DNA from: Vagococcus teuberi
GTDB taxonomy: Bacteria; Bacillota; Bacilli; Lactobacillales; Vagococcaceae
Reading direction: 5' to 3'
NCBI RefSeq assembly: GCF_001870205.1
Contig: NZ_CP017267.1
Coordinates: 608,501 to 672,500 of the forward strand
Length of the DNA: 64,000 nucleotides
The stretch's first letter is position 1. Every line of letters begins with the position of its first letter. This document shows, one piece after another, positions 26,202 through 35,478 of the stretch. The position numbers and the translations under genes were made by a program. The notes beneath the pieces were generated by a model. It was not told the origin of the DNA and made no database searches. It saw nothing but the letters and a program-made list of their open reading frames with translations.

Positions 26202-27068
26202 ATGGAAACAATCGGATTTATCGGAACAGGTGTCATGGGAGCATCAATCGTTAAGCATTTACTAAAAGCAGGCTATTCAGTCAACGTATACAATCGCACA
26301 AAATCAAAAACAGATGAATTGCTTAAAGAAGGTGCTATTTGGCAAGATACACCAAAAGACGTGACAAATAAAAGTGACGTTATTTTTTCAATGGTTGGTT
26401 ATCCAAAAGACGTTGAAGAGATTTATTATGGAGAAAATGGTGTGTTCTCAGGAAAAGTAGATGGAAAAATTGTAATAGATATGACGACAAGTACACCATC
26501 TTTAGCTAAAAAAATTGAAGAAACTGCGTTGGAACTTGGAGCTGAAAGTTTGGATGCGCCAGTATCAGGTGGAGACTTAGGAGCTAAAAATGGTACTCTA
26601 ACTACTATGGTTGGTGGTAAGAAGGAAGTTTATGACAAAGTTGAGCCGATACTGAATGTTTTCAGTAGTAAAGTGAATTTACAAGGTAAAGCTGGAAGTG
26701 GTCAACATACTAAAATGGCAAACCAAATTATGATTGCAGGGACTATGACAGGTATGACAGAATTATTGGTTTATGCTAAGTCAGCAGGTTTAGACCTAGC
26801 AAAAGTATTGGATACAGTTGGTGGGGGAAGTGCAGCTAACTGGTCTTTAGCAAACTATGCACCAAGAATTTTAAAAGAAGATTTTACGCCAGGATTTTTT
26901 GCGAAACACTTTTTAAAAGATTTAAATATTGCATTAGAAGAAGCTGAGAAAATGTCAATTGAGTTACCAGCGACAAAAGAAGCTAGAAACCTTTATCAGG
27001 CATTAGTTGACCAAGGTTTTGAAAACGATGGAACACAAGCGTTGATTAAACTTTGGTGGGATATTTAA
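26202..27068 (+). CDS. NAD(P)-dependent beta-hydroxyacid dehydrogenase
   Basis: The 288-residue enzyme has the Rossmann motif GFIGTGVMGASIVKHLLKAG with NR in the second strand end (VYNRTKSK), the substrate motif DAPVSGGDLGAKNGTL, and the catalytic Lys in GQHTKMANQ. These define the 3-hydroxyisobutyrate dehydrogenase family, which includes tartronate semialdehyde reductases and succinic semialdehyde reductases; the exact substrate cannot be told. The start at 26202 follows GGTGAGGA; the earlier in-frame ATG at 26166 lies in a likely -10 (TATAAT 26162-26167). It is a single-gene unit. Confidence 0.9.
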   Translation: METIGFIGTGVMGASIVKHLLKAGYSVNVYNRTKSKTDELLKEGAIWQDTPKDVTNKSDVIFSMVGYPKDVEEIYYGENGVFSGKVDGKIVIDMTTSTPSLAKKIEETALELGAESLDAPVSGGDLGAKNGTLTTMVGGKKEVYDKVEPILNVFSSKVNLQGKAGSGQHTKMANQIMIAGTMTGMTELLVYAKSAGLDLAKVLDTVGGGSAANWSLANYAPRILKEDFTPGFFAKHFLKDLNIALEEAEKMSIELPATKEARNLYQALVDQGFENDGTQALIKLWWDI

Positions 27069-27157
27069 AAAAGTTATAAAATGAGGCATTTTTTCAATGC
27101 ATGTTAGGTATGTTTCTGTTACAATAAAACAGAAGAAATGCGAAGGAGGCTAGCTCT

Positions 27158-27391
27158 ATGAAAAGTTCACAGTTAGCAGCAATTATTAAACGATTGAATG
27201 CAATGGTGGAATCTAGCGACAATGAGGTACAAGTTCGTCGATTTGAAAGAGAAGGACAAGAGCGATGCATCGTGACGTTTGATGGGAATAGCGAGATGTT
27301 TGAATTAACAGAAGCAGGTTCTCAAGAAGTCTATCAATTTGATGACATTGATTTAGTCACTTTAGAAATTTTTGAATTATTACAAGACTAA
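27158..27391 (+). CDS. ykuJ: YkuJ family protein
   Basis: The 77-residue protein has the family pattern of an N-terminal helix (SQLAAIIKRLNAMVE) followed by strands (QVRRFEREGQERCIVTFD and EMFELTEA). The length and sequence match YkuJ of Bacillus, for which a structure exists but no function. AAGGAGG lies 8 bp before ATG. A short terminator follows, so it is expressed alone or with little read-through. Confidence 0.8.
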   Translation: MKSSQLAAIIKRLNAMVESSDNEVQVRRFEREGQERCIVTFDGNSEMFELTEAGSQEVYQFDDIDLVTLEIFELLQD

Positions 27392-27395
27392 CGAT

Positions 27396-27431
27396 TAAAA
27401 AGTGTGCACGGATGTGTTGCACTTTTTTTTT
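27396..27431 (+). terminator. Terminator after ykuJ
   Basis: AAAAAGTG and CACTTTTT arms around a GC-containing loop are followed by further Ts. Confidence 0.7.
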
Positions 27432-27466
27432 ATGATTATTTAGAATAAAAAAGGAGGTTAGATAAG

Positions 27467-28417
27467 ATGGGTGATACAATTGAATTTCCTAACGAATTAG
27501 AACGTCTTTTGTATTTAGGAAAAAAATATTATGACCAACAGGACTATTTAAAATCTTTAGAGTGTTTTAAAGGGCATTATCAAGAAGAGTTAACACTAGA
27601 AGTAAATACTTATCTTGTAAAAATATCATTAAAACTAGGGCAGATTGATGAAGCATTAGATTATGTCAAAGAGTTCGAACAAGACTATCGAAACCACGAA
27701 AGGCTTCAACCAATCTATTTGGATGTTTTGTTAAAGAAACGATTATTTTTACAAGTTGAAAAATGGTTCGTTCAACTAAATGAGAGTCATCAATTAAAAG
27801 ATGCGTTTAAAGATACACTAGATAAAACACAAGACTATTGGACAATGGTAGATAATAACGAGTATCGACATCATGTTTCTCGTTGTCAAAACTTGGTTAA
27901 TGAAGAGATGGTTCAACAAATTAAGTTGGCAAAAGAATGTGATTACTTAACAAAAGCAGATTTTATCGAAATAGTCACTAAACGTATTTTGTGTGATGAC
28001 CAGGTTTCTATTTTTATTAGAAATCAATTTATTGATGAACTCGTTCAATTAAAAGAGAAATCAACAGTTGAAGTACTTACGGTATTTAATCAGTTAGTGA
28101 CGGTTAATCTAGATGATACGGATCGATTGATGCCTACAATTTTGACACATCCTTTGTATCAAAAGTTATCTCACTATATGGAAGATAACTATACAAGCCA
28201 AGAGCAAATGGTATTGGGTGTTTTAAAAGCTCACTTAGGTATGATGTATCCATGTTTAGAACGGTGTATTGTTAATGTAGATGATTGGTTACAAGCTTAT
28301 TTAATCTATTTCGGTTTTGATCTAACATTAGATAACAGAGTAGAAGAACGAGCTATGCATATTTTATCTAGCATTCAACACTTAGATACTATCATGATGA
28401 ATACGATGACAAAATAG
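27467..28417 (+). CDS. TPR-like helical protein, DUF3196 type
   Basis: The 316-residue soluble protein is helical, with tetratricopeptide-like units near the start (LYLGKKYYDQQDYLKSLECF, then KLGQIDEALDYVKEFEQDY). The size and its place upstream of tig fit the DUF3196 proteins of Lactobacillales. Such repeats bind other proteins; the partner is unknown. GGAGG lies 9 bp before ATG. It may be co-expressed with tig, as no terminator separates them. Confidence 0.7.
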   Translation: MGDTIEFPNELERLLYLGKKYYDQQDYLKSLECFKGHYQEELTLEVNTYLVKISLKLGQIDEALDYVKEFEQDYRNHERLQPIYLDVLLKKRLFLQVEKWFVQLNESHQLKDAFKDTLDKTQDYWTMVDNNEYRHHVSRCQNLVNEEMVQQIKLAKECDYLTKADFIEIVTKRILCDDQVSIFIRNQFIDELVQLKEKSTVEVLTVFNQLVTVNLDDTDRLMPTILTHPLYQKLSHYMEDNYTSQEQMVLGVLKAHLGMMYPCLERCIVNVDDWLQAYLIYFGFDLTLDNRVEERAMHILSSIQHLDTIMMNTMTK

Positions 28418-28525
28418 TGAGTTGTTAGTGAAAAATGTTTACAATTAAAGGTCTTTAGTGTAAGATTGTATGGTATGAAATAGTGTAAAAACTATTAACG
28501 AATAGATAACTTGGAGGTACATTAT

Positions 28526-29809
28526 ATGTCTACAAAATGGGAAAAAAAAGGAACAAACGATGGCGTTTTAACGTTTGAAGTTTCTACAGAACATATTGAA
28601 AAAGGGTTAAAAGCAGCGTTTGATCGTGTGAAGAAAGATTTAAACGTGCCAGGATTCCGTAAAGGGAAAGTACCTCGCCAAATGTTTAACCAAATGTATG
28701 GTGAAGAAGCACTTTATGAAGATGCATTAAACTTTGTTCTACCTGAACTTTATGAAGCAGCAATTGAAGAAGCGGGAATTGAGCCAGTTGCTCAACCAAA
28801 AATCAATGTTGAATCAATGGAAAAAGGTCAACCATGGGTTATCACAGCAGAAGTTGTTGTAAAACCTGAAGTTAAATTAGGTGACTACAAAAACTTAACA
28901 GTTCCCAAACAAGACCGCTCAGTAACTGATGAAGAAGTTGAAGAAAACTTAGCTCAAAAACAACAATCACAAGCAGAATTAGTGATTAAAGAAGCTGCTG
29001 CTGAAAATGGCGACACAGTGGTTATTGACTTTGAAGGATTCAAAGATGATGTGGCATTTGAAGGTGGAAAAGGTGAGAACTATTCATTAGAATTAGGTTC
29101 TAACTCATTCATCCCAGGCTTTGAAGAACAATTAGTTGGGACTAAAGCTGGAGATGAAGTGGAAGTTAAAGTAACTTTCCCAGAAGAATACCAAGCTGAA
29201 GATTTAGCTGGACAAGAAGCTGTATTCAAAGTAACAGTTCATGAAGTAAAAGCAAAAGAATTACCAGAATTAGATGATGAATTTGCTAAAGATGTTGATG
29301 ACGAAGTTGAAACACTAGCAGAATTAAAAGAAAAAATCAAAGCTGAATTAGTGGCATCTAAAGAAGCTGCAGCTGAAGCAGCAATCGAAGAAGCAGCAAT
29401 TTCTCAAGCAGTTGAAAATGCTGAAATCGTTGAATTACCAGAAGTAATGGTTCACGATGAAGTTCACCGTGGTATGAATGAATTTTTATCAAACATGCAA
29501 AATCAAGGAATTTCACCTGAATTATATTACCAAATCAGTGGAACAACTGAAGCAGACTTGCATAAACAATTTGAGGGTGAAGCTGAAACACGTGTTAAAA
29601 CTAACTTAGTGATTGAAGCAATCGTTGAAGCTGAAAAATTTGACGTAACTGACGAAGATATTCAAGCTGAGATTGATGATTTAGCATCTCAATACAACAT
29701 GGAGGCTTCAGCTGTAAGAAATGCTTTATCAGATGAAATGTTAACTCATGATATTAAGATGAAACGTGCTGTTGATGCTATCGTCAAAACAGTAAAAGAA
29801 GAAGCTTAG
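28526..29809 (+). CDS. tig: Trigger factor (ribosome-bound chaperone and prolyl isomerase)
   Basis: The 427-residue protein has the ribosome-binding signature [10 protein letters not shown] in domain 1, an FKBP-type isomerase domain (about 160-245: [14 protein letters not shown] ... [11 protein letters not shown]) and a helical C-terminal chaperone domain. The ATG at 28526 has GGAGG 9 bp upstream; the TTG at 28511 overlaps that site. Gene order tig-clpX is conserved in Firmicutes. Confidence 0.97.
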   Translation: MSTKWEKKGTNDGVLTFEVSTEHIEKGLKAAFDRVKKDLNVPGFRKGKVPRQMFNQMYGEEALYEDALNFVLPELYEAAIEEAGIEPVAQPKINVESMEKGQPWVITAEVVVKPEVKLGDYKNLTVPKQDRSVTDEEVEENLAQKQQSQAELVIKEAAAENGDTVVIDFEGFKDDVAFEGGKGENYSLELGSNSFIPGFEEQLVGTKAGDEVEVKVTFPEEYQAEDLAGQEAVFKVTVHEVKAKELPELDDEFAKDVDDEVETLAELKEKIKAELVASKEAAAEAAIEEAAISQAVENAEIVELPEVMVHDEVHRGMNEFLSNMQNQGISPELYYQISGTTEADLHKQFEGEAETRVKTNLVIEAIVEAEKFDVTDEDIQAEIDDLASQYNMEASAVRNALSDEMLTHDIKMKRAVDAIVKTVKEEA

Positions 29810-29818
29810 GAAAGACCC

Positions 29819-29855
29819 AAAAGACAAGGTGTATGTGCCTTGTCTTTGTTTTTTC
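29819..29855 (+). terminator. tig terminator
   Basis: AAGACAAGG and CCTTGTCTT pair perfectly around a 7-base loop and a T-rich tail follows. Confidence 0.88.
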
Positions 29856-29920
29856 TTTTTTAATGCATTGTCTAGTAGAGTATGTTATTATAAACAAGAT
29901 GATGAGACTTTTGGTTAAAT

Positions 29921-29943
29921 AGACCTTAAATGAGGTCTTTTTT
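29921..29943 (+). promoter_or_regulatory. Hairpin with T run in the clpX leader
   Basis: AGACCT-TAAATG-AGGTCT followed by TTTTTTC lies only about 10 bp before the clpX ribosome binding site and after the tig terminator, so it sits in the leader of the clpX transcript. It could act as an attenuator or a partial terminator. Confidence 0.5.
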
Positions 29944-29960
29944 CAATTAGGAGGGAAAAC

Positions 29961-31226
29961 ATGTACGACAATACAGGTGAAAATAACGAAGTACGCTGTT
30001 CGTTTTGCGGAAAATCTCAAGATGAAGTGAAGAAATTAGTCGCAGGACCTGGAGTATATATATGTAACGAGTGTATTGACTTATGCAAAGAAATTATTGA
30101 TGAAGAGATGCAAGATGAGATAGTATCTGATTTAATCAATGTTTTAAAACCAAAAGAAATATTAGATGTGTTAAATGAATATGTTGTGGGTCAAGAAAGA
30201 GCAAAAATTGTACTATCAGTTGCTGTATACAACCACTACAAGCGAGTGCAACAAATGGCAATCGATGAAGATAATGAAGAAGTTGATGAAGTAGAACTTC
30301 AAAAAAGTAATATTTGTTTGATTGGACCAACTGGATCTGGGAAAACATTTTTAGCACAAACGCTTGCTAAAACATTAAATGTCCCCTTTGCTATTGCAGA
30401 CGCAACTAGTTTAACTGAAGCTGGATATGTTGGGGAAGATGTTGAAAACATTCTTTTAAAGTTATTGCAAGCAGCTGACTTTAATGTTGAAAAAGCACAA
30501 CGCGGAATTATCTACATTGATGAAATTGATAAAATTGCTAGAAAAAGTGAAAATGTATCCATTACACGTGATGTTTCTGGTGAAGGTGTACAACAAGCCT
30601 TACTTAAAATATTAGAAGGAACCGTTGCTAGTGTGCCGCCTCAAGGAGGACGTAAACATCCTCAACAAGAATTAATTCAGATTGATACATCTGAAATTTT
30701 ATTCATTGTTGGTGGAGCATTTGATGGTATCGAAACGATCGTAAAAGAACGCTTAGGTGAGAAAGTGATTGGATTTGGCTCAACTAATAAAAACAAACGA
30801 GATGAAGAAAAAAGTATTATGTCACAAATCATTCCAGAAGATTTACTAAAATTTGGTTTGATTCCTGAATTTATTGGTCGATTACCTGTCACAGCATCTC
30901 TTGAAAAATTAACACGTGAAGATTTGGTTAGAATTTTAACTGAACCTAAAAACGCATTAGTGAAACAATATAAAAAATTATTATCATTAGATGATGTTGA
31001 ATTGGAATTTACACCAGGTGCGTTAGAAGCAATTGCAAATCAGGCAATTGAACGTGATACTGGAGCTCGTGGGCTTCGTTCAATCATTGAGCATGTGATG
31101 ATGGGAATTATGTATGAAATTCCAACTCGTGAAGATGTTGAGAAAGTCATTATTACTAAAGAAGCTGTTGAAAGTGATTTAGAACCTGAATTGAAATTAA
31201 AAGCTTCAAAAAAAGAGAGCAAGTAA
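29961..31226 (+). CDS. clpX: ATP-dependent Clp protease ATPase subunit ClpX
   Basis: The 421-residue AAA+ unfoldase starts with a C4 zinc-binding domain (CSFCGK and CNECIDLC), followed by [12 protein letters not shown], Walker [14 protein letters not shown], and the RKHPQQE pore-loop region plus the ClpP-docking loop IGFGS. It feeds substrates to ClpP. GGAGG lies 8 bp before the ATG. The order after tig is conserved. Length is normal. Confidence 0.98.
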   Translation: MYDNTGENNEVRCSFCGKSQDEVKKLVAGPGVYICNECIDLCKEIIDEEMQDEIVSDLINVLKPKEILDVLNEYVVGQERAKIVLSVAVYNHYKRVQQMAIDEDNEEVDEVELQKSNICLIGPTGSGKTFLAQTLAKTLNVPFAIADATSLTEAGYVGEDVENILLKLLQAADFNVEKAQRGIIYIDEIDKIARKSENVSITRDVSGEGVQQALLKILEGTVASVPPQGGRKHPQQELIQIDTSEILFIVGGAFDGIETIVKERLGEKVIGFGSTNKNKRDEEKSIMSQIIPEDLLKFGLIPEFIGRLPVTASLEKLTREDLVRILTEPKNALVKQYKKLLSLDDVELEFTPGALEAIANQAIERDTGARGLRSIIEHVMMGIMYEIPTREDVEKVIITKEAVESDLEPELKLKASKKESK

Positions 31227-31245
31227 AATTGCTTTCTTTTTTTTT
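31211..31245 (+). terminator. clpX terminator
   Basis: AAGAGAGCAA and TTGCTTTCTT pair around AGT/AAAA with one G-T wobble and are followed by many Ts; it overlaps the stop. Confidence 0.8.
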
Positions 31246-31264
31246 GTCATAATTGTTTAGATTG

Positions 31265-31330
31265 ACGTAAATATTGTTATAAAATTTACGTTCTTTTGAA
31301 GAAAATTGAAAATTTTAGTCATTTTCAATT
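31265..31330. promoter_or_regulatory. Two inverted repeats upstream of pstS
   Basis: ACGTAAAT (31265-31272) and ATTTACGT (31284-31291) form a perfect 8-bp dyad with an 11-bp spacer. AATTGAAAAT (31304-31313) and ATTTTCAATT (31321-31330) form a perfect 10-bp dyad with a 7-bp spacer. Neither has a strong T run, so operators are as likely as terminators. Confidence 0.55.
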
Positions 31331-31332
31331 AG

Positions 31333-31406
31333 TTTACCTTTATTTTACAATTTCAAGACTATAAACTTTACAAAAGATTGTTACACTCTGTTTGTACAAA
31401 TAATAC
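31333..31406 (+). promoter_or_regulatory. pstS promoter with Pho-box-like repeats
   Basis: TTGTTA (31378-31383) and TAATAC (31401-31406) are 17 bp apart. Upstream, TTTACC (31333), TTTACA (31344) and TTTACA (31367) are spaced by 11 and 23 bp, close to whole helical turns, and GTTACA (31380) overlaps the -35. This is the arrangement of PhoP-activated promoters in Firmicutes. PhoP binding is inferred. Confidence 0.55.
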
Positions 31407-31437
31407 AAACAAATAACTTTTAAGGAGTTTTGAAAAA

Positions 31438-32337
31438 ATGAAGAAAAAATTATTATCAGTCATTACAGTAGGAGCTTTATTTACATTGGTGGGATGTGGC
31501 AGTGGAGATAACGCTGATAGTAGTTTATCTGGAAATAGTTCTGATAAATCATCCTCATCAAAAAAAGTTGACATTACATCAGTTGGATCAACAGCTTTAC
31601 AACCATTAGTAGAAAAAGTAGCTGAAATCTATATGACTGATAATCCAAATTATACAATCACTGTTCAAGGTGGGGGCAGTGGTACTGGCTTAACTCAAGT
31701 ATCAACAGGTGCGGTAGACATTGGTAACTCAGATGTCTATGCAGAAGAAAAAGATGGAATCGATGCGTCTAAAATTGAAGATCACAAAATTGCAGTAGTT
31801 GGTGTTGCACCAGTGGTTAACAAAGACGTCGGTGTTAAAAATATTACATCAGAACAATTAAAAGATATCTTTACTGGTAAAGTGACTAATTGGAAAGAAG
31901 TTGGTGGAAAAGATCAAAAGATTGAATTAATTAATCGTGCAGCTGGAAGTGGTACTCGTGCAACTTTTGAAAAGTGGGGGATTGGTGGAGCTAAAGCAGC
32001 TAAGGGACAAGAACAAGACTCTTCAGGTACAGTTAGAAAAATCGTTTCTGAAACACCAGGAGCAATTAGCTATTTAGCGTTTTCTTATATTGATGACAGT
32101 ATTTTAGGACTTTCAATTGATGACGTTGAACCTAAAGATGAAAAAGTTTTAGACAATTCATGGAAAATTTGGGCTTATGAGCATATGTATACACAAAAAG
32201 ATGCAAGTAAAGATGTACTAGCTTTCCTTGATTACATGAAATCAGATGATGTACAAAAAAATGTGGTTAATGAATTAGGTTATATTGCTATATCAGATAT
32301 GAAGGTAGAACGTGATTTGGATGGAAATATTAAATAA
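31438..32337 (+). CDS. pstS: Phosphate-binding lipoprotein PstS
   Basis: The 299-residue protein has a lipoprotein signal with Cys20 in LVGC, a Ser- and Asp-rich linker, and then the phosphate-binding domain (VGSTALQPLVEKVAE, GGGSGTGLTQVSTGAVDIGN and NRAAGSGTRATFEKW), the loops that hold phosphate in PstS. It captures inorganic phosphate outside the cell for the PstCAB transporter. Unusually no pstC, pstA or pstB follows; phoP and phoR do. A GGAG site precedes the ATG. Confidence 0.93.
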   Translation: MKKKLLSVITVGALFTLVGCGSGDNADSSLSGNSSDKSSSSKKVDITSVGSTALQPLVEKVAEIYMTDNPNYTITVQGGGSGTGLTQVSTGAVDIGNSDVYAEEKDGIDASKIEDHKIAVVGVAPVVNKDVGVKNITSEQLKDIFTGKVTNWKEVGGKDQKIELINRAAGSGTRATFEKWGIGGAKAAKGQEQDSSGTVRKIVSETPGAISYLAFSYIDDSILGLSIDDVEPKDEKVLDNSWKIWAYEHMYTQKDASKDVLAFLDYMKSDDVQKNVVNELGYIAISDMKVERDLDGNIK

Positions 32338-32447
32338 GTGAATCATGAGTCATCTTCCTTCCGTATACTCCTAATTCCCTCTATTTATATTAACTTATGA
32401 TATAATGGAACAAATTAAATAGGATAAGGAAGGGACGTATACAAGGA

Positions 32448-33155
32448 ATGAAACGAATTTTAGTAGTTGATGATGAACAATCAATTACAACACTATTAAA
32501 GTATAATTTAGAAAAAGAAAACTTTGAAGTTGATGTTGTTCACGATGGTGAAGCAGCAATAGATTATGCCATGTCAAATAAGTATAGTTTTATTATATTA
32601 GATCTGATGTTACCTAAAATTAATGGATTTGATGTGACAAAAAAATTACGAAAAGAAAAAGTAAGTACACCGATTATTATGTTAACGGCAAAAGATGAAA
32701 CAATCGATAAGATTATTGGACTTGAAATAGGTGCAGATGACTATATAACAAAGCCGTTTAGTCCAAGAGAGTTGATTGCCAGACTCCGTGCTGTAGAAAG
32801 GCGTTTAGAAAATAAATCTGATGATCTAGAAACATCTAGTCTTGATAATAATCAACTAATTATAGGAGAATTAATCGCTTATCCGAGAGATTACAAAGTC
32901 TTAAAACGAAATATTGAAGTTAATCTGACTAAAAAAGAGTTTGAATTGTTGATCTATTTTATGGAACGTCAAAATCGAATTATCGGCAGAGATGAGTTGA
33001 TGTTATCCGTTTGGAAAGACGATATGTATCATCTATCACGAACAGTTGATATTCATGTTAGTCACTTACGAGAAAAAATAGAGGATGATGCGAAAAGTCC
33101 TAAATATATTAAGACAGTGAGAGGATTTGGGTATAAATTCCAGGAGCCAGAATAA
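32448..33155 (+). CDS. phoP: OmpR-family response regulator PhoP
   Basis: The 235-residue regulator has a receiver domain (phospho-acceptor Asp52 in LDLMLPK, Lys in TKPFSPREL) and a winged-helix DNA-binding domain ending in VRGFGYKFQ. With PhoR downstream and pstS upstream it fits the phosphate-starvation system. An extended -10 (TGATATAAT, 32398-32406) gives it its own promoter. The start at 32448 has AGGA almost touching it and GGAAGGGA farther up, so translation may be modest. The stop overlaps phoR by one base. Confidence 0.88.
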   Translation: MKRILVVDDEQSITTLLKYNLEKENFEVDVVHDGEAAIDYAMSNKYSFIILDLMLPKINGFDVTKKLRKEKVSTPIIMLTAKDETIDKIIGLEIGADDYITKPFSPRELIARLRAVERRLENKSDDLETSSLDNNQLIIGELIAYPRDYKVLKRNIEVNLTKKEFELLIYFMERQNRIIGRDELMLSVWKDDMYHLSRTVDIHVSHLREKIEDDAKSPKYIKTVRGFGYKFQEPE

Positions 33156-34933
33156 TGAAACAATTACAAAAAGTCATTAAGCCAGTTTGGATTATCGTTG
33201 TAACAATTATACTCGTTTTAGTAGGTGGTTATTATACCACCTACTTTTTTAAGAAAGACGTAATTGAGCAACAAACTAAGCAATTATCTAGAGAAATACA
33301 AATGCTAGAACCATTCATATCAGATGGTACAAGGATAATTATCGATGAAGTGAAGTTAGAAAAAAGTATTGGAAATCATGAACGATTAACGATTATGGAT
33401 GAGCATGGCGATATTTTGTATGATTCTTCAAAAAATAATTTGGTAAAAACAACAAGAAAGAATCGTCCAGAAATAAAAGAAATACTCGAAGAAGGGAAAT
33501 CGGAAGCTGTTGCTATTCGAAATAGTGATACAGTTAATGAAAAATTAATTTATGTATCTAGACGAATTGAGAAGGATAATAAATTAATCGGAATTGTAAG
33601 ATTATCTGAAACATATCAGGGGATTTCTCAATATGTCGAAAATTTCCAACGAATTGTTGTTTCTATTATGATTCTGTTGTTTGTTGCCATCCTTGTTATG
33701 GGATATTACATTCGTCGTCAAACGAACAAACCAATTCAATTTATGCTGCCCATTTTAAGACAAGCAATTCAGAATCCAGAGAAAAAACAAAAGGTTCTAG
33801 ACGCACCAGGAGAATGGCGTGAACTCTATCAAACGGTGTATGAATTAATGGAAGAAACGAATTTACTGTATTATAAGCAGTTAAAAAATGAAGAGACACT
33901 GCATTTTTTATTTGAAAACTTAGATATCGGTATTTTTATTTTAAATGACAGTTTAGAATTGACTCTTGCTAATCGAGTGATTGAAGAGATGTTTCATAAA
34001 AAATGGACCGTTTCTCCATATGATAAATGGTTTAATGAACCGACTTTGAATGAATTGATTCTACAAGCATATGAAACTGGAGAGCCCATTCAAGGCGAGA
34101 TTCGTATTGAAAAACCACTGACACAAGACTTAAAGATAGTTATTCGACAATTATCGATTGAAAATAATGAGTATGTTGGGATTATTTATGATGTCACGGA
34201 AGTAAGACAAGTTGAGCGGTTTCATGAAGATTTTATTAGCAATATTTCTCATGAATTAAAAACACCAACGACATCTATCATTGGTTTTTCTGAAACATTG
34301 TTAGCTGGTGCTAAAGATGATCCTGAAGCAAGCAAAGAGTTTTTAACAATCATTGAACGTGAAGCACAGCGATTAATGAATTTAATTCAAGCCATTATGA
34401 TGTTGTTGAAAACAGAAAAAGATATTTATATAATGGACTCATTTGTCGTTCATCCTAAACTTGTTGTAGAAGATGAAATTGATCGTTACCGATTCAAAGC
34501 CTATGATAAAAATATCACAGTGATTTTTGATTGTCATGTTTCAGATGATTTAGTTATACCAAATGATTCATTTCAAATTATTGTCAAGAATTTATTAGAA
34601 AATGCGATTGAGTATTCTGAGGATAATAGTAAAATATTTGTTTATTTAACACAAACGAATAATGAATTAATTCTAAAAGTTGAAGACACAGGAATAGGTA
34701 TTTCTGAAAAAGATCAAAAACGTATTTTTGAAAGATTTTATCGTGTTAGTCACTCAAGACAACGTAATAGCGGTGGCTCTGGTTTAGGGCTATCTCTAGT
34801 GCAACACTATGCTACTATTTTAGGTGGTCGTGTGAAACTTGTTAGTGAGTTGGGTGAAGGAACAACGGTGATTGTGAAAATGAATTTAGACGTGTTAAAA
34901 TCTAAATACGAAGAAAAGCAATTAAAGAAATAG
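33155..34933 (+). CDS. phoR: Sensor histidine kinase PhoR
   Basis: The 592-residue kinase has two membrane segments (about 10-30 and 165-187) around an external sensor, then a linker, a PAS domain (about 245-345), the dimerisation helix with His366 in NISHELKTPTTS, and the ATPase domain (NLLENAIEYS, DTGIGISEKDQ, GSGLGLSLV). This order is that of PhoR/PnpS in Firmicutes. The start overlaps the phoP stop (TAATG). The kinase should phosphorylate PhoP when phosphate is low. Confidence 0.9.
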   Translation: MKQLQKVIKPVWIIVVTIILVLVGGYYTTYFFKKDVIEQQTKQLSREIQMLEPFISDGTRIIIDEVKLEKSIGNHERLTIMDEHGDILYDSSKNNLVKTTRKNRPEIKEILEEGKSEAVAIRNSDTVNEKLIYVSRRIEKDNKLIGIVRLSETYQGISQYVENFQRIVVSIMILLFVAILVMGYYIRRQTNKPIQFMLPILRQAIQNPEKKQKVLDAPGEWRELYQTVYELMEETNLLYYKQLKNEETLHFLFENLDIGIFILNDSLELTLANRVIEEMFHKKWTVSPYDKWFNEPTLNELILQAYETGEPIQGEIRIEKPLTQDLKIVIRQLSIENNEYVGIIYDVTEVRQVERFHEDFISNISHELKTPTTSIIGFSETLLAGAKDDPEASKEFLTIIEREAQRLMNLIQAIMMLLKTEKDIYIMDSFVVHPKLVVEDEIDRYRFKAYDKNITVIFDCHVSDDLVIPNDSFQIIVKNLLENAIEYSEDNSKIFVYLTQTNNELILKVEDTGIGISEKDQKRIFERFYRVSHSRQRNSGGSGLGLSLVQHYATILGGRVKLVSELGEGTTVIVKMNLDVLKSKYEEKQLKK

Positions 34934-34955
34934 TTAGTAGCTATTTCTTTTTTTA
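34924..34955 (+). terminator. phoPR terminator
   Basis: AAAGAAATAG pairs with CTATTTCTTT and is followed by Ts; it overlaps the phoR stop codon. Confidence 0.82.
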
Positions 34956-34966
34956 TTTCCTTATCG

Positions 34967-34995
34967 TTGACAAATGTAGACGATAGGTTTATAGT
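34967..34995 (+). promoter_or_regulatory. copYA promoter with CopY box
   Basis: TTGACA (34967-34972) and TATAGT (34990-34995) are 17 bp apart. GACAAATGTA (34969-34978) overlaps the -35 and matches the CopY operator TACANNTGTA with one mismatch. Confidence 0.8.
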
Positions 34996-35026
34996 GTACT
35001 CATAAAATAATTAAGGGAGTGAATTC

Positions 35027-35467
35027 ATGGTAACCAAAGAGAAACATGTTTCCATTACTCAAGCAGAGTGGGAAATAATGAAAGTTGTTTGGGCAAATGA
35101 TTCAGTCACTAGTCGATTTGTTTTAGATATATTAGGAGATAAGATGGAATGGAGTATGTCGACAGTCAAAACATTATTGGCAAGACTTGTAGATAAAGAA
35201 TATTTAACTACTCAAAAAAATGGTAAGCAATTTATTTATGAAGCATTAGTGAATGAAGAAGTTGCAGTCAATACTTTATTAGAGCAAGATTTAGACAAAA
35301 TTTGTCAAAAGAAAAAAGGCCGAATGATTTATCAATTAATAGAAGAACAAGAGTTATCAGAACAAGATATTGATAATTTAGTTGATTTGTTAACGGTAAA
35401 AAAAAGAAATGCACCAAAAAAATTAGCGTGTAATTGTGTCGTTGGTCAGTGTAATTGTCATAAGTGA
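35027..35467 (+). CDS. copY: Copper-responsive repressor CopY
   Basis: The 146-residue protein has a BlaI/MecI-type winged helix ([13 protein letters not shown] ... [16 protein letters not shown]) and ends with [10 protein letters not shown], the CxCx4CxC cluster of CopY that binds zinc and is displaced by copper(I). Copper thus releases it from DNA. The promoter contains a cop box. The stop overlaps the upstream frame of copA, and the copA start follows after 11 bp, so the two form an operon. No copZ chaperone is present. Confidence 0.96.
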   Translation: MVTKEKHVSITQAEWEIMKVVWANDSVTSRFVLDILGDKMEWSMSTVKTLLARLVDKEYLTTQKNGKQFIYEALVNEEVAVNTLLEQDLDKICQKKKGRMIYQLIEEQELSEQDIDNLVDLLTVKKRNAPKKLACNCVVGQCNCHK

Positions 35468-35478
35468 GGTGTATACAA

